64,000 nt of DNA from JAADHI01 sp964451325 (GCA_964451325.1 CAYVHO010000004.1:62001-126000), one strand, 5' to 3'. Shown: positions 8,819-18,404, counted from the stretch's first letter. Notes: a model not told the origin generated them from the sequence alone. Numbers and translations are program-made.

Positions 8819-9438
8819 GGATAGCAATTATCAACTACGGTATGGGAAACCTGGGTTCAGTCCGCAGAGCTTTTGAAGATATTGGAGCCGAGGTGTTTGT
8901 TGCCAATCATCCTTCTACCATTTACGAAGCAAACAGAGTTGTACTTCCTGGTGTAGGTGCTTTTTCTGATGGCGTAAAATTTTTAAACAGCAATGGATGG
9001 ATCGATGCTTTGCGTCATGTTGTTATTCAAGAGCGTAAGCCTCTACTTGGCATTTGTTTAGGAATGCAAATGCTTGCCTCTGTCGGCCACGAGGGTGGGC
9101 TGACACCAGGACTAGGTTTTATTCCTGGTGAGGTTAAAAGATTAGATTTACTAGGCTGTAAACTAAGAATTCCGCATATGGGTTGGAATGAGCTCCGATA
9201 TAAGAGTAGAGACGTGATCTTTAGTGAAATCCCGGATGCATCAGATTTTTATTTTGTTCATAGTTATGCATTTGTTCCCAAAAATGACAAGCACTTGATT
9301 GCTACGACACCCTATGATTGCAATGTGGCTGCGGTTGTGCGGAACGATAATGTTTTTGGTTGTCAATTTCACCCTGAAAAAAGCTCAAGGGCTGGGAGGC
9401 AGCTTCTGAAAAATTTTATGGACTATTCCCCATGTTGA
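8815..9438 (+). CDS. HisH-like glutamine amidotransferase of the sugar amidation system
   Basis: A 207-residue class I glutamine amidotransferase with the nucleophile elbow GICLGMQM and the His-x-Glu pair in FGCQFHPEKS. Sequence and size match HisH, the glutaminase of imidazole glycerol phosphate synthase. The position between pseA and a hisF-like gene, with no other his genes present, indicates the WbuY/HisH2 role of making ammonia for the sugar amidotransferase. It overlaps both neighbours by a few bases. Confidence 0.9.
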   Translation: MRIAIINYGMGNLGSVRRAFEDIGAEVFVANHPSTIYEANRVVLPGVGAFSDGVKFLNSNGWIDALRHVVIQERKPLLGICLGMQMLASVGHEGGLTPGLGFIPGEVKRLDLLGCKLRIPHMGWNELRYKSRDVIFSEIPDASDFYFVHSYAFVPKNDKHLIATTPYDCNVAAVVRNDNVFGCQFHPEKSSRAGRQLLKNFMDYSPC

Positions 9439-10214
9439 AAGTCAGAGTTATCCCAACCTTGCTTTGGAAAAATTTTGGTTTGGTTAAAGGTACTGGATTT
9501 GATAGTTGGCGACGAGTAGGGCCCGTCCTTCCAACTCTTAAGGTCTATAACTCGCGAGATGTAGATGAATTAATTCTGGTTGATATCATGGCATCGCAAG
9601 AAGGAAATGATCCTGATCATGATTCAATCAACGACTTCTCGGAGGAGTGTACTGTTCCACTTACAGTAGGGGGGGGGATAACCGAGCTTGAGCAAATCGT
9701 CTCACTTCTGCATGCTGGAGCCGATAAAATTTCCATCAATACCGCAGCTTATTCGAATCCCGCCCTCATTGAAGCAGCAGCGAGTCGTTTTGGGGTGCAG
9801 TGTGTGGTCGCCAGCGTTGACACCCGTCGATTTGAAGATGGCCGGTATCGTTGCTTCAGCCACTCTTCTACAGTTGACACTGGTAAAGATCCCGTTGAGT
9901 GGACTAAAGAGCTCGTAGCTCGAGGAGCTGGAGAAATCCTTCTAACTTCCATTGATCGAGATGGTACTATGCTTGGCTACGACCTGGATCTTATAGAGCG
10001 AGTAGTGAGCGCAGTGGAAGTCCCTGTGATTGCTTCTGGCGGGGCTGGGAACTATCAGAACATGATTGATGCTGTAAAGCAGGCTGGGGCTTCCGCAGTT
10101 GCAGCAGCAAGTATCTTTCACTTTACGGAATTGACGCCCGCAGGAGCTAAATTCGCAATGCATGCCTCAGGGATTCCCGTTCGGAGAAATTTTACCGGTA
10201 ATACTTTAAGATGA
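9432..10214 (+). CDS. HisF-like barrel protein of the sugar amidation system
   Basis: A 260-residue TIM barrel of the HisA/HisF family. VRVIPTLLWKNFGLVKG replaces the usual HisF N-terminus; VPLTVGGGI and VPVIASGGAGN are the two phosphate-binding glycine motifs, and ILVDIMA and LLTSIDRDGTM carry the positions of the HisF catalytic Asp residues. The divergent N-terminus is typical of paralogues in surface-sugar loci (WbuZ/HisF2), which channel ammonia from the HisH-like subunit to the PP-loop enzyme. Confidence 0.88.
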   Translation: MLKVRVIPTLLWKNFGLVKGTGFDSWRRVGPVLPTLKVYNSRDVDELILVDIMASQEGNDPDHDSINDFSEECTVPLTVGGGITELEQIVSLLHAGADKISINTAAYSNPALIEAAASRFGVQCVVASVDTRRFEDGRYRCFSHSSTVDTGKDPVEWTKELVARGAGEILLTSIDRDGTMLGYDLDLIERVVSAVEVPVIASGGAGNYQNMIDAVKQAGASAVAAASIFHFTELTPAGAKFAMHASGIPVRRNFTGNTLR

Positions 10215-11719
10215 ATATTGCGATTCGCGTTGATGCATCTGCCCAAATAGGGACAGGACACCTTATGCGATGCCTGACACTTGCGGATGCATTGAAGTCA
10301 CGTGGACTACAAATTCGCTTTGTCAGTTCCCAGATGCCTAAGCATTTTCAGAACTTGCTAGCTACAAGAGGGCATGAGTTTATGATGCTCGATAACAGCC
10401 TAAGTGAGGTAAGCTCTGGTGACCTCTCCCATTCTCACTGGCTCGACACCAGCCAACACGTTGACGCGCAAAATACGATACAGGCGCTAGCTGATCAAAT
10501 CTGGGGCTGGGTTATTGTCGACCACTATGCTTTAGATTATCGGTGGGAATCATTACTTCGTCAAACAGCAAAGAATATCTTGGTCATTGATGATATTGCT
10601 GACCGTCGTCATAACTGCGATGTGCTTCTGGATCAGAATTTTTATACGGATATGAATGCTAGATACATGGGTAAAGTGCCCAACCATTGCCAGCTACTGC
10701 TGGGGCCATATTATGCACTATTACGTGACGAGTTCCGACAACTGCATGAACAAAGAAAACCGCACACTGGGGCAGTTAAGCGCATATTGATTTTTTTTGG
10801 TGGGATAGATAGAGACAATCACACAACGCACGCTATCAAGGCACTAGACGAGATAGTGAGCCACGATTTGCATGTGGATGTCGTGATTGGTGCGCAACAC
10901 ACGCACCGCCAGCAAATTGAATCGATATGCGCGGATCGCAAATTTTTCTGTCATGTGCAGACCAATCAGATGGCCGAGTTGATGACTGTGGCGGATTTGG
11001 CAATCGGTGCTGGCGGCTCAACGACCTGGGAGCGTTGCTGTCTGGGGTTACCCACGTTGACCATTTGTACGGCTGAGAACCAACGCAAACAAATTGCTGA
11101 CGCTGCCTCTGAGGGTTTGCTTTATGCGCCAAATTTGAAAGGCAAGTTGATCTTCGTCGTGAGAGATCATCTGAAAACACTCATAGAAAACGATTATCTA
11201 AGGAATTTTCTTTCCCACAATGGCATGAAGGCTGTGGACGGGCGTGGGGTGTTACGAATCATACGGAAATTGGGTTGCAACAATATAGAAATTCGAGTTG
11301 CCAAGCATGATGATTCGCAAAACTTGTTCAATTGGCGTAACCATCCCACTGTTAGAGTCGCTTCTCGGAATAGCGATACAATCACTTGGGAGAGTCACCA
11401 AAAATGGTTTACCTCGATTATGAGTGATCGCGACAGATTGCTACTCATAGGTCAACACAATAATGTTCCAGTGGGGGTTGTGCGTTTCGATGTGCAAGGC
11501 AATGAGTCGGAGGTTTCTATTTACCTTGTGCCAAATATCCAGAAAACGGGGTTAGGACAAGAACTATTACAGAATGCGGAGCATTGGTTGATAAGCCATC
11601 GTCCAAGTGTAACTAAAATTCGTGCCCATGTTCTCAATAGAAATAAGCCTTCTCAATGTCTTTTTCTGAAGACAGGCTACCAAATTAAATCAACTTGCTA
11701 TTTAAAGAGCCTCCGTTAA
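10211..11719 (+). CDS. PseG-PseH fusion: nucleotide-sugar hydrolase plus N-acetyltransferase
   Basis: A 502-residue two-domain protein. Residues 1 to about 340 are PseG-like: the N-terminus (IRVDASAQIGTGHLMRCL) carries the G-x-GH-x-MR motif, and GAGGSTTWERCCLGLPT forms the C-terminal nucleotide site. PseG removes UDP from 2,4-diacetamido-trideoxy-L-altrose. Residues about 353-502 are a GNAT acetyltransferase like PseH (NWRNHPTVR, then LVPNIQKTGLGQELL for acetyl-CoA), which acetylates the 4-amino group. Steps 3 and 4 of the pathway are therefore joined in one polypeptide, with the later step N-terminal. The gene overlaps the hisF-like gene by 4 bp. Confidence 0.92.
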   Translation: MNIAIRVDASAQIGTGHLMRCLTLADALKSRGLQIRFVSSQMPKHFQNLLATRGHEFMMLDNSLSEVSSGDLSHSHWLDTSQHVDAQNTIQALADQIWGWVIVDHYALDYRWESLLRQTAKNILVIDDIADRRHNCDVLLDQNFYTDMNARYMGKVPNHCQLLLGPYYALLRDEFRQLHEQRKPHTGAVKRILIFFGGIDRDNHTTHAIKALDEIVSHDLHVDVVIGAQHTHRQQIESICADRKFFCHVQTNQMAELMTVADLAIGAGGSTTWERCCLGLPTLTICTAENQRKQIADAASEGLLYAPNLKGKLIFVVRDHLKTLIENDYLRNFLSHNGMKAVDGRGVLRIIRKLGCNNIEIRVAKHDDSQNLFNWRNHPTVRVASRNSDTITWESHQKWFTSIMSDRDRLLLIGQHNNVPVGVVRFDVQGNESEVSIYLVPNIQKTGLGQELLQNAEHWLISHRPSVTKIRAHVLNRNKPSQCLFLKTGYQIKSTCYLKSLR

Positions 11720-11721
11720 AA

Positions 11722-12777
11722 ATGACCGAAAAACTCAAGATCGCTGGTAGGTTAATAGGCCAAAACCACATTCCATTTATTATTGCCGAAATATCTGGAA
11801 ATCATAATCAATCGCTAGATCGGGCACTAGAAATTGTTGAAGCTGCAGCGAAATCAGGTGCTCAAGCACTAAAAATTCAAACCTACACACCTGATACAAT
11901 GACGCTTGATCTTGATGAGCGTGAGTTCCATATCAGCGATTCAAATAGCTTGTGGGAAGGAACATCACTCTACAAACTCTATGGCAAAGCCTATACTCCA
12001 TGGGAATGGCATAAGCCAATTTTTGATAGGGCACTTGAACTGGGCATTATAGCCTTCAGTACCCCATTTGACGACACGGCAGTAGATTTTCTTGAAAGCT
12101 TGGATGTGCCGTGCTACAAGATTGCTTCTTTTGAAAACACTGATCTGCAGTTGATTCGTCGCGTTGCTGCGACAGGAAAACCGCTGATTATCTCTACAGG
12201 TATGGCTACTGTGGCAGAGCTAGATGAAACTGTATGTGCTGCACGTAAAGCAGGCTGCAATGACTTGATTCTACTCAAATGTACCAGTACCTATCCCGCC
12301 ACGGCAGTAAATACCAACATACTAACGATCCCACACCTGCGAGAGATGTTTGGTTGCGAGGTCGGCTTGTCTGACCACACCATGGGTGTGGGTGTGTCTG
12401 TGGCCAGCGTGGCTTTGGGTGCTACCGTTATCGAAAAGCACTTCACTCTCAACCGGGCCGATGGTGGTGTGGATAGCACCTTTTCCATAGAACCAAGTGA
12501 GATGGTTCAACTAGTTCTGGAAACGGAACGCGCTTGGCAGGCACTGGGACAAGTGAGTTATGGCCCGACTGAAGCGGAAAAAAAATCCCTCCAGTTTCGT
12601 CGCTCACTCTATGTGGTGCAAGATCTCAAGGTTGGAGATGTGTTCACGCATGATAATGTGCGAGCCATTAGGCCGGGTTATGGATTACCAATAAAGTTTT
12701 TTGATGTTTTTTTCGGCAAGCGAGTTACCAGTGATGTTAGCCGGGGAACCCCTTTATCATGGAAATTATTAGGTTGA
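11722..12777 (+). CDS. pseI: Pseudaminic acid synthase, PseI
   Basis: A 351-residue NeuB-family synthase condensing the PseG product with phosphoenolpyruvate. The barrel domain shows FIIAEISGNHNQ, ALKIQTYTPDTM, FSTPFDDTAVDFL, KIASFENTD and a metal-site region near EVGLSDHTMG. The last 70 residues form a SAF/antifreeze-like domain (RRSLYVVQDLKVGD). The start is placed at ATG 11722, 2 bp after the preceding stop, because the product then begins normally for the family. This completes the pathway and ends the tightly packed operon; about 245 bp without a recognisable gene follow. Confidence 0.94.
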   Translation: MTEKLKIAGRLIGQNHIPFIIAEISGNHNQSLDRALEIVEAAAKSGAQALKIQTYTPDTMTLDLDEREFHISDSNSLWEGTSLYKLYGKAYTPWEWHKPIFDRALELGIIAFSTPFDDTAVDFLESLDVPCYKIASFENTDLQLIRRVAATGKPLIISTGMATVAELDETVCAARKAGCNDLILLKCTSTYPATAVNTNILTIPHLREMFGCEVGLSDHTMGVGVSVASVALGATVIEKHFTLNRADGGVDSTFSIEPSEMVQLVLETERAWQALGQVSYGPTEAEKKSLQFRRSLYVVQDLKVGDVFTHDNVRAIRPGYGLPIKFFDVFFGKRVTSDVSRGTPLSWKLLG

Positions 12778-13022
12778 ATAGCCCACGAGACACAACGTCC
12801 CTTGAACGAGAAATAAATGTATTTAGTGCAAAGTGAGCGATGAGTTCGAAGGATATCTGCCTCTTTTGATGTTTCTATTTCTTTTCGGATTCTATCGTTG
12901 CCTTGCGGCAATGTGGCACACACATTCTTAATTATCCCTAAAGGAGCATTTATTAAGCACCCTGGAAGAACTATAAACTAAATACCTGCTGATGCCCTTA
13001 AATAAATCGCGTGAGTTAACAT

Positions 13023-14300
13023 TTGAAAGTCTCGCCTAATATCTTCTTACGGTTTTCTCAACAATTTACTCATTTCCTCTACACTCCAATACTCGGGTTT
13101 GCGGCACTGATAGCTATGATCAAGTTAGCTATCTATGCGTACTTTCTTGATGTGAATGAATTTGGCTTACTATCTAAGTTGCTGTTGATTTCATTTTTTT
13201 TTTCCGTTGCAGGAAGCTGTGGATTTCAACACTTAGCCCAACGTGATCTTCCTGCGGAGTTTGCAGCAGGACGCTATCGTAAAGGTATTGTCATTTTGGG
13301 AAAGGCCGGTATCGTTACTTCGGTAACGGCATTAGCCATTTGCTTTATTCCTTTGTTTGGCTTTTCTTTGTTGGGTGTACCCCCTCTGACATTTATGTTT
13401 GCTGTAGTGCACGGTTGGGGACAACAGATATTCATGCTCGTTCTTATCGATAGTCGAAGTCGTCTAGAAATGACCCGTTATTCTCTGCAGGTTTTAGCAA
13501 GAACATTTCTATCTTTTGTTACCACAGTCATTGTGCTAATGTTGGGGGGGGATGCTATAAGTATTGTTTTCTCAGAAATGATCATTACAGTATTGATCTC
13601 GGCGAAAATAATTAGGTGCTCGTTACATGCGGCTCATCTATCCATCTCTGTCTTTTTCAGGCTATCAAAAAAAGGGTACAATCAAAAAGAGTGGTATGTT
13701 TCAGTGGTTTTATTGGCAGGCGCAGTATTATCTTTTTTAAGTGTCAGTGTCGACCGTTGGTTTGCAGCAAATTTTCTTTCCGGTGAAGATTTTGGGTTGT
13801 ATTCATTTGCCTGGATTTCATTGTCTGCAGCATTATCTATACAAGCACTTCTGAATGCAGGTTTTTTTCCATTACTTGCACGGAAACGAGTTACTGAGTC
13901 GAATAAAAAAGTGTGGCATTTGACGGCGATTTTCTCAGGAGGCTTGTTAATTATTGGACTGATTGCAGCATTTATTGCTAATGCCTTGGCTGTTTGGGCT
14001 ATCCCTATTTGGTATCCAAAATACGTAAGTACTTTACCTTTCTTTCTCCCCTTACTCCTGGCAGCAGCTTTTAGGGTTTCAGATTTTTGGTCTAGTTTTT
14101 TGATCATAATCCATCGTCAGAAGAGTTTATTGGTGCTGCAGTTTCTACTAATTCTAATTCCTATTACGTACTACTGGCTCAGCTTAATGGAACTATCTGA
14201 GGTACAGCACGTGCCGAAAAATTTTGCCTTGTTGGCTTTGTTTTTGTCTGCCGGGAATTATATTGTAACTGCATTGATGGCAAGAGCTACAATAACATAG
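13023..14300 (+). CDS. Polysaccharide flippase-like membrane protein (Wzx type)
   Basis: A 425-residue protein made almost entirely of hydrophobic segments, with about 12 predicted helices. It resembles the polysaccharide transporter/MATE-like exporter superfamily: an N-terminal helix near IAMIKLAIYAYFLDVNEFG, and the segment SVDRWFAANFLSGEDFGLYSFAW that is commonly conserved in Wzx-like proteins. It would flip lipid-linked repeat units to the periplasm. The start is TTG 13023, since an in-frame stop lies at 13017-13019 and the next Met is inside the first helix. No strong ribosome binding site is seen. Confidence 0.8.
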   Translation: MKVSPNIFLRFSQQFTHFLYTPILGFAALIAMIKLAIYAYFLDVNEFGLLSKLLLISFFFSVAGSCGFQHLAQRDLPAEFAAGRYRKGIVILGKAGIVTSVTALAICFIPLFGFSLLGVPPLTFMFAVVHGWGQQIFMLVLIDSRSRLEMTRYSLQVLARTFLSFVTTVIVLMLGGDAISIVFSEMIITVLISAKIIRCSLHAAHLSISVFFRLSKKGYNQKEWYVSVVLLAGAVLSFLSVSVDRWFAANFLSGEDFGLYSFAWISLSAALSIQALLNAGFFPLLARKRVTESNKKVWHLTAIFSGGLLIIGLIAAFIANALAVWAIPIWYPKYVSTLPFFLPLLLAAAFRVSDFWSSFLIIIHRQKSLLVLQFLLILIPITYYWLSLMELSEVQHVPKNFALLALFLSAGNYIVTALMARATIT

Positions 14301-14341
14301 CTCGTTTTTTCATATTACGCAGACCAAGTAGGAAATTAGAA

Positions 14342-15241
14342 ATGCATTGGAAATTAAAAGCAAAAGTATTTCGAATACTGTCAACTGTACCATTTGGTTC
14401 TCAAATACATTACATGCTTCAACGGTATGTTACTAGAGAGGTCCCGCGCAGATCTAAATATCTAGACCAGTTATTAGTCACAGCAAAGAAACTACACGAA
14501 GATGTCAAGGTGAATTCCAAATTTGACATTGAAAGCGCATCATTTCTTGAGATTGGCTGCGGGAGGGATTTGGCAGTGGCTGTTGCGCTGAGGTTAATGG
14601 GTGTCAGACATATTACGTGCGTTGATATTTCCAGACTGGCGAAACTATTTCTGATTAACAATGCAGCGCGTCACATGGCAGCACAACTTGGAAAACCGTG
14701 TCCTCTAATCGAAACATGGGAAGACTTGGAAAAATTTGGTATTACCTATTCTGCACCAGAACACCTATCCACTTTAAAACTCGCGTCCAAATCGGTTGAT
14801 TGTTTTTATTCCGTAGATACTCTTGAACACATTCCGCGTGAAAGCCTTAAAGACATTCTTCTAGAGGCTCACAGAATCCTAAATTTGGGAGCGATAACGA
14901 TTCACTTCATCGACTATAGCGACCATTATGCTAGAGGTAATGACAAAACATCCGCGCGGTTTAATTTTTTAATTTTTACAGATAAAGAGTGGTCACAATT
15001 TAACAGCATGTTCCAGTATGTCAACCGTATGCGACATAGTGAATATGTCGATTTATTTCTTCAAACTGGACTAAAACCAATCAGTATTGATACTGACATT
15101 GAGCCGTCTCAGGAGAAAATTTTGCAGCATCTAGCGCCAGAGTTTAATGGGTTTGATGTCAGCGACCTGTTTACAGTTCGGGCTAAAATAGTGGCATCTA
15201 CGATCGGCAATCCTTCCAAAAATAAAAGCACTCAGAAGTAG
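14342..15241 (+). CDS. SAM-dependent methyltransferase
   Basis: A 299-residue class I methyltransferase with the SAM motif FLEIGCGRDLAVAVAL at about residues 67-82, an acidic ITCVDIS strand and DCFYSVDTLEHIPRE as motifs II/III. LLEAHRILNLGAITIHFIDY is the usual post-motif region. It probably methylates a sugar or glycan end; the substrate is unknown. It lies between the flippase and an IS remnant in the variable part of the polysaccharide locus. Confidence 0.78.
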   Translation: MHWKLKAKVFRILSTVPFGSQIHYMLQRYVTREVPRRSKYLDQLLVTAKKLHEDVKVNSKFDIESASFLEIGCGRDLAVAVALRLMGVRHITCVDISRLAKLFLINNAARHMAAQLGKPCPLIETWEDLEKFGITYSAPEHLSTLKLASKSVDCFYSVDTLEHIPRESLKDILLEAHRILNLGAITIHFIDYSDHYARGNDKTSARFNFLIFTDKEWSQFNSMFQYVNRMRHSEYVDLFLQTGLKPISIDTDIEPSQEKILQHLAPEFNGFDVSDLFTVRAKIVASTIGNPSKNKSTQK

Positions 15242-15276
15242 AATTTTTCTATATAATTGCAGGAGGGGAATCTACG

Positions 15277-15490
15277 ATGAAGAGATCAAAATTTACAAAT
15301 TATAGGGATGTCAAAGGGAGCAGAGACCGGGGTATTGATGGTGGGACTCTGCCGTCAGCATGTGAGTGATGCGATATTTTATAAGTGGCGCTCACAGTAC
15401 GCTGGGATGGATGTGTCAATAACGAAACGGATGAAAGACTCAGAATGAGGAAAACCGTCGTTTGAAAAAAAGGTATCAGACAAAAAATAA
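15277..15490 (+). pseudogene. IS3-family transposase OrfA remnant
   Basis: A decayed start (ATG 15277, MKRSKFTNY) is followed in shifted frames by a short CRQHVSDA-like segment, FYKWRSQYAGMDVS, KRMKDSE and ENRRLKKRY. These are the successive landmarks of an IS3-family (IS407-like) OrfA helix-turn-helix protein. A GGAGG-like ribosome site sits at 15262-15266. Several frameshifts and a premature stop destroy the gene and no OrfB follows. It marks past IS activity in the locus. Confidence 0.8.
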
Positions 15491-15546
15491 GCACCATGTG
15501 TTGTCGTTCTGCTTGTCAAGATTTTACTGTCTTAAAATTAAAAAAT

Positions 15547-16845
15547 ATGCCTTATAGCCTTCGAGCATTTATCGGAATTTGGTTCCTTTACTTTTTATTT
15601 TGGACAATCACACCTGCTCATTCTCTGACTTCAGAAATGGGGCAAGTGCTGTTGTTGGATATGTTATTTGTCCTCATTATTTCAGTTGTGGCAATTCTAA
15701 CGCACATTAGTCTACAGTTTTTATTTGGAATCAAAAATAATAAAAAATATTCTATTGGTTTTTCATCTATCCTTTCACGACGGATTCTTACTCTAACCCT
15801 GCTCGTAGCTTTGATCGGTTTGATGGCTCTAATTTTTGATAAAATAGCAATACAAAAAATTAACTATCTAGATGGGTTAGCCGGAGCGAGAGAAGAATGG
15901 CGTAGGCTTGGAGAGGCGCGAAAGGGAGCCTCCTCTTTGTACAGTATGATTGGTTATTTATTATCTTCAAGTTTTATAATAACACTTATTCCGATTGTGA
16001 TGAACACAGACCAGGTTTCAGTAAAAAGAATTAGAATATCGCTAATGGCACTTTTTTTCCTTATGATGGCGAACTCCATTTTGATTGGTGGAAGGTCAAT
16101 TATATTAATCACAATGGCGTTTGCATTCGCATTTTATTCGATTAGATTAGAACGAGGAGGAAGAAAATACCATTTTTCAAGGGGAGAAAAAATGGGGTTA
16201 TCGATACTCTTGTTGGTATCGCTCTCATATGTTTTGTATATCTTTCAATCCAGAGCAAGTGCCACGCATGGTGGCGTTATAGCATCTACTTACTTAGAAT
16301 CAATGCATACTTACATGGGCATGCGTAGCTCTTTATGGCCTGCAGATCTAGTAGATGCATTTCCTAGAGTTGGTACGGTAATCGTATTCGCAATGCTGGC
16401 TGTAACTTATTTATCCCATAGCGCTTCTACCTTTGCCGAGTATTTGCAGCATCAATCAGAATATACTACAGACTCAATGATATTGTTGAATCATATCCGT
16501 GGAATACTCTCGAAATTGGGGCTAATCGATCAACAAAATACAGAGTGGTTCATGTCTGGACGTTTCCCATCGTTGCCAGGGGCGCTATTTCACGATGGAG
16601 GATATCTTTTGTTGTTCACTGGCACATTAACGCTGGGTTTTTTGACAGGTATTGCCAATTATTATGTTCGGGCAGGTAAAATTTCTTTTTTGAAGCTTGG
16701 ATTTGTTTCGTCCATTTATACGACGCTCTTTTTGTCCCCCTTGCTTTTTGTTGGTGATATATTGAGTTTCCCATTCATTGTTTTAGAGTTTATAATGTTT
16801 GGAATAATTTTCATAAGGATCAGATTGGTGATTAAATGCGTTTAG
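15547..16845 (+). CDS. O-antigen polymerase-like membrane protein (Wzy type)
   Basis: A 432-residue protein with 10 or more hydrophobic segments and a large loop (DGLAGAREEWRRLGEARKG and the region up to ATHGGVIAS), resembling oligosaccharide repeat-unit polymerases. Such proteins join flipped repeat units in the periplasm. The start is placed at ATG 15547 (MPYSLRAFIGIW), just before the first membrane helix; the frame is open further upstream, but that extension overlaps the IS remnant region. It overlaps the next gene by 10 bp. The Wzy call rests on topology, size and context. Confidence 0.72.
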   Translation: MPYSLRAFIGIWFLYFLFWTITPAHSLTSEMGQVLLLDMLFVLIISVVAILTHISLQFLFGIKNNKKYSIGFSSILSRRILTLTLLVALIGLMALIFDKIAIQKINYLDGLAGAREEWRRLGEARKGASSLYSMIGYLLSSSFIITLIPIVMNTDQVSVKRIRISLMALFFLMMANSILIGGRSIILITMAFAFAFYSIRLERGGRKYHFSRGEKMGLSILLLVSLSYVLYIFQSRASATHGGVIASTYLESMHTYMGMRSSLWPADLVDAFPRVGTVIVFAMLAVTYLSHSASTFAEYLQHQSEYTTDSMILLNHIRGILSKLGLIDQQNTEWFMSGRFPSLPGALFHDGGYLLLFTGTLTLGFLTGIANYYVRAGKISFLKLGFVSSIYTTLFLSPLLFVGDILSFPFIVLEFIMFGIIFIRIRLVIKCV

Positions 16846-18404
16846 GTCTTGTTTCCTTCTACTCATTTCGACCACATGTAGAACACCTTTATTATATTTC
16901 TAGTTTGCTGAAAGAGGCGGGTCACGAACTATTTTTTCTTACCTGTGATAGTGCTTTAAAAAACTGTTACGCGCGAACTCTTAAAGGTACTTCCAAGCTT
17001 ACAGAGTGTCTGACATGCGTAGCTGGCGGAGTTCGTTCTTTTCCTGTCTCCAATATCAGTTCGATCAAGCAAAAAAATAGAATTTCTCTAAGTGACGATG
17101 AATGCAACATGATTGTTTCGTCTAGCATATCTACTCTTTTGAGAACAGAAACGCATGAAGATACATATTCACCTGCATATAAATCTTTAAGGGAAATCTT
17201 TCATGGTACTGTTGAGACTGTTTATGGTAACGCAGTCGATTGGATTGAAGCTAATCGGCTTGATGGTATCGTTTGCTTCAACGGTCGAATGGAAGTGACG
17301 AGGGCCATCACTTACGCATGTGAGCGTCTAGCCATTTCTTACCTTACATTCGAGCGACCATGGTTCAGCGATGGTCTGCATTTTATACCTCAAGAAAACT
17401 GCCTTTCATTAAAGGAGGTGGATCGCCTAAGTTTGCAGTATAGAGATATCCCTCTGACCGAGCGGCAGGCACGCCGTGCAGCTCAGCTCGTTGCTTCGCG
17501 TTTTGTCCGTGCCAATCATAAGGAATGGCGGGTATATAATCTTAACCCGACTCATACTGAGTGGCCATCTAATGCTGTAACAGGTCCCAAGGTCTTGATC
17601 TTGCCTAGTAGTCGAAATGAGATTCAAGGTCACCCAGACTATATCGATTCTTGGAGTAGTTACACAGAGGGTTTTGAGTGGGTACTTGATGTACTTGAAG
17701 TTCCCATACAAAATGTTGTATTGCGTTGCCATCCGAATTGGGGAGAAAAAATTGGTCTTAGAGATGGATCAAATTCGGAAAACTATTATGCGTTCTGGGC
17801 GGCAAGCCGAGGGATCTACTCCATAGGCAGCAAAGAAACTGCCAGTACATTTGATCTTATCCAGGATTGTGACATTCTCCTTGTCAACGGCAGCACTGCT
17901 GCTTTTGAAGCCGGCGCATCTGGTAAAAAGATTATTTGCCTCGGACACTCTGCATATCAAGAAGCGGGGATTGCTGTACATTTGAATGGTAAAAGCGATT
18001 ACAATAAGCTGAAACATCTAGAGTCCCATGATCCTACGGAAGTGATTCGTCGGACCTTACGTTATGGTTATACAATGGCCCGACGCTTTGCTCAGTATGT
18101 CGATTATGTCCAAGCGATATCTCCAACGCGATATCGCTACTTTGCAGGTGCTGATCCAGACAAAATTGTACAAGCGCTCCAATCTGGATTTCTTGAGGCT
18201 GATGATACAGAGATTGCCCCGGACGACAAAGGTGAGACCAAGATTCTTTCTTTGATTATGGAGAAAAGGTGGGATGAAATTTCGGCTTTTGGGGATGAAA
18301 TGAATTCAAAACGGGTTCTGGATATTGGACGCCGATGGTCTTTGCGTTGGTTAGATGGTTTGCGTGAAAAGCTACCAAGAGGGGATCGCTGGCATGATAA
18401 GTGA
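16836..18404 (+). CDS. Capsule biosynthesis-type glycosyltransferase-like protein
   Basis: A 522-residue soluble protein starting MRLGLVSFYSFRPHVEHLYY, which looks like the N-terminal Rossmann half of a GT-B protein. A cysteine-containing segment (SKLTECLTCVAGG) follows. The C-terminal half carries VVLRCHPNWGEK and CDILLVNGSTAAFEAGASGKKIICLG, similar to the nucleotide-sugar-binding region of capsule polysaccharide (KpsS/KpsC-like) transferases. The family occurs in O-antigen loci but its donor is unknown. It is a candidate for the transferase using CMP-pseudaminic acid, because no other dedicated one is visible; that assignment is inference. Confidence 0.68.
   Translation: MRLGLVSFYSFRPHVEHLYYISSLLKEAGHELFFLTCDSALKNCYARTLKGTSKLTECLTCVAGGVRSFPVSNISSIKQKNRISLSDDECNMIVSSSISTLLRTETHEDTYSPAYKSLREIFHGTVETVYGNAVDWIEANRLDGIVCFNGRMEVTRAITYACERLAISYLTFERPWFSDGLHFIPQENCLSLKEVDRLSLQYRDIPLTERQARRAAQLVASRFVRANHKEWRVYNLNPTHTEWPSNAVTGPKVLILPSSRNEIQGHPDYIDSWSSYTEGFEWVLDVLEVPIQNVVLRCHPNWGEKIGLRDGSNSENYYAFWAASRGIYSIGSKETASTFDLIQDCDILLVNGSTAAFEAGASGKKIICLGHSAYQEAGIAVHLNGKSDYNKLKHLESHDPTEVIRRTLRYGYTMARRFAQYVDYVQAISPTRYRYFAGADPDKIVQALQSGFLEADDTEIAPDDKGETKILSLIMEKRWDEISAFGDEMNSKRVLDIGRRWSLRWLDGLREKLPRGDRWHDK

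Noticed and set aside
8815..10214. Histidine biosynthesis hisH-hisF
   Set aside because: No other his genes are near, the HisF N-terminus is divergent and the pair overlaps the sugar amidotransferase gene, so the WbuY/WbuZ role is more likely.
12778..13022. Possible extra gene between pseI and the flippase gene
   Set aside because: No frame with recognisable protein or ribosome site was found; it looks like plain intergenic sequence.
18355..18393. Upstream start for the family 2 glycosyltransferase
   Set aside because: It would extend deep into the preceding gene; ATG 18394 gives a normal GT2 N-terminus.
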